DNA of 64,000 nt, taken from assembly GCA_013365365.1 (NCBI GenBank), contig JABVXU010000076.1, forward strand, positions 1 through 64,000. The letters are read 5' to 3'. Positions 51,894 through 64,000 of this stretch are shown piece after piece. A program made the position numbers and the translations under genes. Origin of the DNA: Cruorifilaria tuberocauda (taxonomy: Eukaryota; Nematoda; Chromadorea; Rhabditida; Onchocercidae). The stretch's first letter is position 1, and every line of letters starts with the position of its first letter. The notes below the pieces were generated by a model. It was not told the DNA's origin. It worked only from the letters and a program-made list of their open reading frames with translations, and ran no database searches.

Positions 51894-54811
51894 ATACGAC
51901 TATTGTACATCATAATGATGAGCCACAAACTTCGCGAATTTTGTCCGCAGAAAAACTTCATAATCCATTGCTAATTACTATTTTACAGATTTTAAATTGA
52001 TTTTGCCACATTTTTATGAGAATGCTGGGAAAGCAAGAAGAAAGAAAAAAAAGCGGGAAACACAATCCAATGTCTTTTAGCTCAATACAGAAATAGCTTC
52101 GCGAAATAATGCCATGAGATTTATTAAATTCTTTAGTTTATTTATAATGCACTATCAGTTTAACTCTCTCACATTTCATCACACAGTGGAAATGATTTTA
52201 AATACTATCAGTTTAACTCTTTCACATCATTTCATCACACAGTGGAAATGATCAATAATACCTGCACAAGGCAAACAATGCTAAAAACATGTGATATCTA
52301 TCATGATCCATGATGCATATGTATACTTTAGTTATGCAATACAAACGAAAAGATTAAAAAATCATACATAGCATAAAAATTATTTTAATAAATATGTTGC
52401 CAAATAAAAGGTAATGTGTAAATTGTATAAAAACTACATGCAGCATTTCAAATGTCTGTAAAGCATCTAATCATTAAGGAAATAACGCATAGCTTGAACC
52501 AAATCATGCATCATACAGTTTCTCAGTCATCAGTTTCTCTTGAAATGAGAAATGAGCAGAAAAAGTTAGTCACAAGTTCCGCCCTTATGAGATAGCTAAA
52601 CACGCCATCTCAATTTCGATTCACAGAATTATTTTAATCGAAGTGTTGACAGATAACAGTAACACTAAATGCCCACAAAACCGCGCATTCATACACGAAG
52701 AAGCGTGAACACGTCATGAGAGGAGTAATTATACGGAAGAGGAGGGAAAAGATACGTTCATCCAGCCACAAACGCTCACGAAAATTCTACTACAGTCACG
52801 GCCGACCGGGAAATACCTGCTTTACTTTATGTTCATAATTTGGTAGATCTCGGGAATGAGCTGTACAGGTCTTTATGCTTCTTCTTCCTTTATATTTCCA
52901 TACATATGGAGTGAAAGAGCCATTATTTTCTTGACGTTTCAGTGTTATATTTGAGAAACAGATCAAGAGTGGAAATAGCCGACATTATATTACAACGAGG
53001 GCGTAAACATAGTATGATATAAATTTTACTTATTGTGTGACTTAAGCTGAAAAATATTTATATCTAGTATCCATCCGAATACAGAAAGTGATAACAGTTA
53101 GATTACTAGTCAATATTATCTTTTCCACTGAAAACTTTACTAATACATTCTCTAGTCAAGTTAGTTAAGATAATGCATGAAAAGGCATATGAAGTATTAC
53201 AACAGAAGCGGAACGATAGCAATTGTTCTCCATGGTTACGCGATACGGAATTAACGTTTGGATTACTCCTTCATGAATAGAGTATTACTACACATAAAGG
53301 ATAATAGTAATAACCATTAAAAGCATAATATCTAATGAATTATTAAAATATCAGTCCGAATTACCTAGATTTCATGCGAAATTTATTTTTTGAGTTAAAA
53401 TTATATGAATTTGGGATATCTGTAATCCACAACATCGCGGGACTGAATGAGATGGATGTAAAATCTTGTTTTCTGTAGTACTTGATACAGTGGACATCAT
53501 GTACAATTGATAACATATTTAAACTATTAGCAATTTCGTTGTACAATTTTAATTTATTATCCTGTAAATAGGTTAATAGAGCAAATCATTAAAACATCTA
53601 AGTGTAGTTAGAAATATATATTAGGAAATTTTTCAAGAAAAATTATCAAGATACATGTGATATTGTACAACTTGTCTTCTTGCTTCTTTTCTCCGATACC
53701 TATCACTCTTTTTTTTCTTGCTAAATATCTATCTATTTCTCTCTCTCTTTCCAGTCTTTTTCATATACTAAGTTCTGTTGTACTGGTACTTGCTCTTTTA
53801 TTTCCTATGTCAAATATTGAAAAAATTAAGTACCTGTTATTAAGTAATCACATAATTGGTAAAAATTAACTTCACATACATGTATATATACGAACAAAGA
53901 AATACGAATCATGAGCGAATGATTTCCATGCCAAAACACAAATAGAATACAATCTGTAAAACATAGAAAATGAAACGACCGTGTTAGTTCTGCCGCTGTA
54001 CTTCACTTTCTCTTAAGAACATCGATTGGATTGATCATTAGAGCGATACATATGTGTTTGTCAGCACGTCATGTATTATTTCATTTGTTTATCAATGCTT
54101 GCCTATGTCAATTTTGTGTGTTTCTACATGTATCTACGCATTTGTATCATACATATATGTAATAAAAAAGAAGCACTTTTTATTTTTAATAAGAGAAAGT
54201 AAAGGAAGGAAGGAAGGGAAAAATTATTAAATTACCATCCAAAATAAAGAATTGACAGACAATTCCATTGATACAGTGGGAACAGGAAAAGCTTGATGAA
54301 AATGAATAATGTGAAATATGCTGCTGACAACATTTTTCTTTGGAAATATTTTAATCCACATTAATGATTAAGTCAGGATAACAAAAATAAAGTTCAAACA
54401 AATTTCATCAGTTATCATTAAATAATCTAAAGAACCGAAGATTTATACATGATGCTACCAAAACGACCAGCCAATATAGTATTGAACATAATAACATGTT
54501 CATTCTGTTGTCTTCTCCTATGGATATCAGTCAATATCTGGACCACCTACAAAGTAAAAGAAAAGGCGTTCATCCAGAGTGTATATATCTTCGCATAGCA
54601 TAAGTTGAAATAGTTCAGGAAAACGAATAGTCGAGACTACATACAAATTAGATCGTATAAATTAATAATCTGTCACCGCTATTCTTATAAGGTAAATTTT
54701 GAGGAAACAAAAACAAAATAAAATTAAATAACCAAATATATTTTGTACGATGACAGAGTAGGAAACATAGGAAATATATACACAGAGAATATGCGATGTT
54801 TATGATCTCTA
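51894..54811. other. Intergenic region between sym-3 and WBP4
   Basis: This is the sym-3 upstream region and the WBP4 3' flank. It holds a direct repeat (52151-52252), a less AT-rich block at 52660-52960 that may be promoter, and an island open on both strands at 54439-54598. No gene is called with confidence. Confidence 0.5.
52151..52252. repeat. Direct repeat of about 46-49 bp, two copies
   Basis: Copies 52151-52196 and 52204-52252 both run from actatcagtttaactct to cacagtggaaatgat. The second differs by one substitution and a 3-base insertion. They lie about 350 bases upstream of the sym-3 start. Confidence 0.9.
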
Positions 54812-57748
54812 TTACTGATCGTCAATAGGTTGTCTAGTCTTAATCGTTGTTTTCCTCTTCCTAAATTCAATTGGTCCGTCTATCTTTTTACGCTTTATCG
54901 CAGCACTTTTATCACCAAATGTAATGAGGTATTCCGATGCTACCATTGATTCACTAGCTTGTTTTTGTCTTTGGTCTTCGGGAGATAATTTCCAGTCCCT
55001 GAAAAGTGACTTATCTAATATGAGCTCTATCAACTTATCAATATATGTACAATTATTTTTTGAAACAAAAAAGTTTTGAGTGTCTTATATGCAAAGATTT
55101 CGTAGCAGTAAACTGACACTTTCGAGTTTTCCGTAACTTTCTCTACTGGTACCCAAGGTCCGTATGGACTGGCTCGCAACGGCTCCTTCTGCTCTATAAT
55201 GTTAATTCTTTCCACCGTTTCATTTTTGACATTAATACCTTCTCCACTGTCATTCTCATGGCTATCGTGAATAATCTGATTACAGCTGCTTTCTTCTAAC
55301 GACTCCTCCTTCACCGCTAAATTCATTGTCATTGTTTCTTGTTCGGAATTCTAAAAAAAAATCTATGCTCTACAACTACAACAAGATATTGAAATAGATA
55401 AAATCCACAAATCATTTACGACTATCAAAATTGAATAAAAGCTTTGAAAAATGATTCGGCTTCACCCAAAACAAATAAGAGGGAAGAAAAGGATATGAGA
55501 CAAACTGATGTAAAAATTGCAATACAATTGTATATTTTTAGCAATAATACAGGAAAATTTTTTTTCAAAATTGCTACCTCAGAATATGGAGGCAGAGGTA
55601 TATCACATTCTTTTATATTGAAATTTGCAGCTTCCATTTCAGGATCAAATTTCGTGATTATTTGCGACTCTTCAGACAAATTCCGTCGCGACTCATTAAT
55701 GGTGGTTGATCGACAAATACTTCGGTCTTGAATATCTGAAATGGAAAACCAGCAAAATAAATATAACTTAAACTTGCAATAAGTAAACAAAGTGATCTGC
55801 AGGAGATCATAGTTCCGAAGATGGCTTACTTGACAAGACTTTTGCATTTTGTTTTTCGGGAAATGTTTTTTCAGTTTTGTTTTGTGAGAAAGGGCTTTGC
55901 GGTATCTTCAGCATTTTACTAATTCTTGAAGTTTCTTGTTCTCCCCAATGACGGCGTCGTTCTGCAAACTAATTCTTAATGTAGCAAACTGGTATTCCTG
56001 AACATCCTATCAAGATTGAGTAAAGCAGGAGAGATTTTGAGAACAATAAGGAAATTAAGTTAATGAAAAGTAATTGACAAGCAAACTTCGAAATTGATTA
56101 ACAAAAAATTAAATTTAGCTAAGATAGCTCTTCACAATTACTATTTCACACAGACATACGTGCGTCAAATGATCTAATCAGTTTGAGAAATTTCTGTAAT
56201 GGAATAAATGCAATTTAAACTAACATTTAAAAAAGATTGGAGAATAATATCTTATAAATAAAAATATGAACTAAACATACCGGATCCTGACCTATTCGGT
56301 TCAGTAACCTGGTTTTCAGCCACTGCATCACTATTATCCTCCATCATGGCTAGTTTCATGGCGTACTGTTCTGCTGTGTAGTAATTTTGGGGTTTCTCCC
56401 AAACGGTTACTGAAAAATTGTTGACGGAATAAATGATCTAGTCATCCATTAGTAAATCAAATGGAGAACAGAGGCAAAAAAAGCGTAAAAAGATATTATA
56501 AGTAATAAATAAACAAGCAAAAATTAATAAATATAACTATTTTATATAACTGTCATTTAATGGCAAATTGATCCATACGATATACCTCCGCTGTACATAT
56601 GAAAATAATACAAAGCACCATTTTCCGCCTTAGTTTCAACCCAAACTGTTTCACTTTCCGGATCACACTTCTGATTTCCTGATTTATGTTCTGCTTTCCT
56701 TTGCTCCAATTCCTGCTGAAAATGAAGACTTTTATTAGCCACGAAAAAATACAGTATATATAACTAAATCATCTAGACAACATAATTTAAGTGTAGAGAC
56801 TTGAGAATCTTTGCGTTTACTACAGAAAACCTACCTCTTTTTTTCGTTGGGCCATCTGACGAGCCATTTCAGCGATCGAAGCACTGTGTGCACGTGGATC
56901 CATGAATTTTTTCGGTCTGGGCATTGGACCAATTGTTCCCGCTGAAACACTATTCCGTAATTATTCTGATTTTGATCAAATACATTACTACTTACAATCA
57001 TTTACATACCAACTTGACTTCTTATTTTAGCGTAAAATAAAAGTTCTACGAACCTGATGAATAAGAATCACTAATTCCCATACTTTTGTTCGCCGCTGAT
57101 TCCATCATCGCTAAGGTAGCTTGCAGATCTTTTTGCTGAAGATCATAAATATAACATATAAGACCTGGCATTTCCTAATAACGACTTATTTTTCAGCAAT
57201 CTCGTTTTCGCAATATTTCTTCAATACATTTTTCTTTTTAAACAATAAAATTTGTTGCATGCGAGAATGAAGCAATCATTCGACTTAAACAAATTGTTAA
57301 GTAACCTCTTTTTCTTTTTGTTTGCTTTGTTTACCAAGCTCTCGCAGTTTAGCCTGAATAGCAGCCTTGTGCTTTTGTCCACCCTCATGATGCTCTATAC
57401 TAACTCGATTATCCGCAAACCATACCTGCAAATTAGATAGAAGATCGTTTACTCGACTATGTAATAGTACAAAACAACTCTTGAACTGAAAGTTCTTAAT
57501 TTCATTCTCTCATTTGAGGGATGGGCCTAGTTTCCTGTCGTAATACACAGGATTATCTGATTGTAAAAACACAGAACAATGGAAATGCCATAATGGAACC
57601 TATTTTTTTCCTAATAGCACTATTTAGCACCACCAAGTATAACTCTCTAATTATTGTGGTCACTTGGGCAGTTTTGAAAGCCATTCGAATTACTTACCTT
57701 ACATATCTCACAAAATCTTCTGGCATTTGATTTCCAAACATCCGTCAT
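54812..57748 (-). CDS. WBP4: WBP4/FBP21-like spliceosomal protein (U1-type zinc finger and WW domain)
   Basis: Ten exons, 5'->3': 57698-57748, 57306-57425, 57054-57135, 56835-56941, 56586-56715, 56281-56409, 55830-55961, 55578-55735, 55118-55350, 54812-54998. They give 442 aa in frame. Residues 1-36 form the U1C/matrin-type zinc finger (MTDVWKSNARRFCEICK..., C13, C16, H30, H36), as in human WBP4. A Lys/Gln-rich helix follows. One WW domain spans 145-170 (W145, YYF at 156-158, W167, P170). The C-terminus matches the family (SPYGPWVPVEKV; TFGDKSAAIKRKKIDG). The human protein binds Pro-rich splicing factors and acts in spliceosome activation. Human WBP4 has two WW domains; only one is visible here. 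The gene symbol is that of the vertebrate orthologue. Confidence 0.94.
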
Positions 57749-57758
57749 CTCTTCAATA

Positions 57759-57771
57759 CTGTTAGATTTCA
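57759..57771 (-). other. Probable trans-splice acceptor of WBP4
   Basis: On the minus strand gaaatctaacag ends 10 bases before the WBP4 start codon, consistent with spliced-leader addition. Confidence 0.5.
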
Positions 57772-57799
57772 AATAACAGATGCAAGATATATAACTTGA

Positions 57800-58077
57800 T
57801 CTTCTCAGTCCAATCAGTCCAAAGCACCACTGCCAGCATACGATCAAATCGAGCTAATTAGAACCCCACCAAACTCCTTCACTTCACGTAATGGTACGCC
57901 AGAAAAACAAATGTCGGCCTCATGCCCGATAATTTGCCTTACTGTGAAAATTTACGTCTGTCCGGAAATGCTTTATTCGGCAACGATCAGTCAAGCCATT
58001 CCAATTCTTCTTAATTGGAGGAGGATATCGAGAAGGAATTCGAGGCTTATGGAACGGCTAGAAAAGTCAAACGTTAA
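57800..58077 (+). pseudogene. Broken coding fragment of unknown origin
   Basis: A plus-strand stretch less AT-rich than its surroundings with convincing protein-like sequence in two consecutive frames. From an acceptor-like site (cttgatcttctcag, ending at 57808) one frame reads APLPAYDQIELIRTPPNSF and so on to about 57925. The natural-looking sequence then continues in the next frame from 57928 (DNLPYCENLRLSGNALFGND). It meets a TAA at 58012-58014 and goes on in the same frame (LEEDIEKEFEAYGTARKVKR) to a TAA at 58075-58077. One frameshift plus one stop suggests a decayed gene copy, or a real exon carrying assembly errors. The family is not recognised; the last part is faintly RRM-like. It lies just outside the WBP4 5' end, on the opposite strand. 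Confidence 0.5.
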
Positions 58078-58093
58078 CGAGCAAGTATTGTGA

Positions 58094-58706
58094 TTTGTTT
58101 TCCTCTATATCAGTATTAAATATTTTCAAATTTTCAAATTTGAAATTTTTCAAAAAAAAACTTTATTGTTGATCAAAGAATATTATTACAAACTATACAT
58201 AATTAATAAAATATTACATAGCATTCTGAATACGAACAAGCGAAAAATTATAAACGATCGAGGATAGGTAAGATTAATTAATCATCCTTATGAAATTTCA
58301 CATGAACATTTCATTATGGAAAGAAGTTTTCTCAATTAGATGTTAAAAAGACAGCCTTGATCGTTTTATTAATGTTCCATTGTCGCTTATTTCAGGCTTC
58401 CATATATGAAGCTCCAAATAAGATATCAGAAACTATCAATAAATGCAACTGAATCACTAAGGCTTCGTAATCGGAATTAATATATATTAATAGCTCTGTT
58501 GATCTCTTGCATAACTACGTCCTATGATACGTTTAGTGGGTAGTTTGTTATTACTTACAGTAATAGATGACATTAGTAATTCTTGTCAATAGCGATAGGA
58601 TTGAAATTTTCAATTCATTATATTATAATAATAGTGAAAGATCGCTTGCAAGAGGTGAGGTTTAACGTGAACACAGTTTCAACTGTTCGTGCTATTTACA
58701 TGAGGA
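58094..58706. other. 3' flank of the uncharacterised gene
   Basis: AT-rich sequence between the broken fragment and the stop codon of the uncharacterised minus-strand gene. No gene or clear structure was seen. Confidence 0.5.

Positions 58707-64000
<5,294 letters not shown>

Noticed and set aside
51812..51961. N-terminal extension of sym-3
   Set aside because: The frame is open upstream but crosses a probable splice acceptor, and the family starts at MAFL.
53361..53546. 61-codon open frame (-)
   Set aside because: No acceptor, donor or homology; AT-rich flank.

Overview
The window looks like chromosomal DNA of a parasitic clade III nematode, most likely a filarial worm. The reasons are strong AT-richness, short exons with GT..AG introns, TTTCAG-like acceptors placed 10-70 bases before start codons (as expected for spliced-leader trans-splicing), and orthologues of nematode genes (sdn-1, unc-45, sym-3). 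This is an inference from gene content and style; no species-specific sequence was recognised. I saw no tRNA, rRNA, CRISPR, transposase or viral gene. All exon models are hand-built: splice sites were chosen so that reading phase is kept across every junction.

Layout. 850-14678 (-): syndecan (sdn-1), with long introns and its signal-peptide exon not found. 15710-19677 (+): a weak three-exon candidate for a small membrane protein. 22939-30058 (+): a complete 18-exon unc-45 myosin chaperone gene (981 aa). 31849-32662 (+): a two-exon gene for a small secreted protein of unknown family. 34386-45000 (-): a complete 26-exon gene for a secreted 1354-aa Kunitz/lustrin-type cysteine-rich protein. 45001-49507: mostly empty, with one small ORF. 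49508-51811 (-): sym-3/FAM102 (EEIG1 family). 54812-57748 (-): WBP4/FBP21 spliceosomal protein. 57800-58077 (+): a broken coding fragment. 58707-64000+ (-): an uncharacterised low-complexity protein whose 3 kb intron appears to hold an intronless RING-finger membrane protein gene (62199-63137, -).

The genes do not form one pathway. sdn-1 (heparan sulfate proteoglycan) and the Kunitz/lustrin protein act at the cell surface or in the matrix and cuticle. unc-45 serves myosin folding with HSP90 in muscle. WBP4 acts in pre-mRNA splicing. SYM-3-like proteins are linked to membrane trafficking and cuticle attachment. Four neighbouring genes (sym-3, WBP4, the uncharacterised gene and the RING gene) share the minus strand, but gaps of 1-3 kb argue against a tight operon.

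Main points for follow-up: a 98% identical 100-bp inverted repeat whose arms lie 19.4 kb apart; a perfect 48-bp tandem duplication that copies a 5' splice site in the Kunitz gene; Kunitz domains lacking a basic P1 residue; a nested intronless RING gene; a frameshifted coding fragment beside the WBP4 promoter; and a single-WW form of WBP4.
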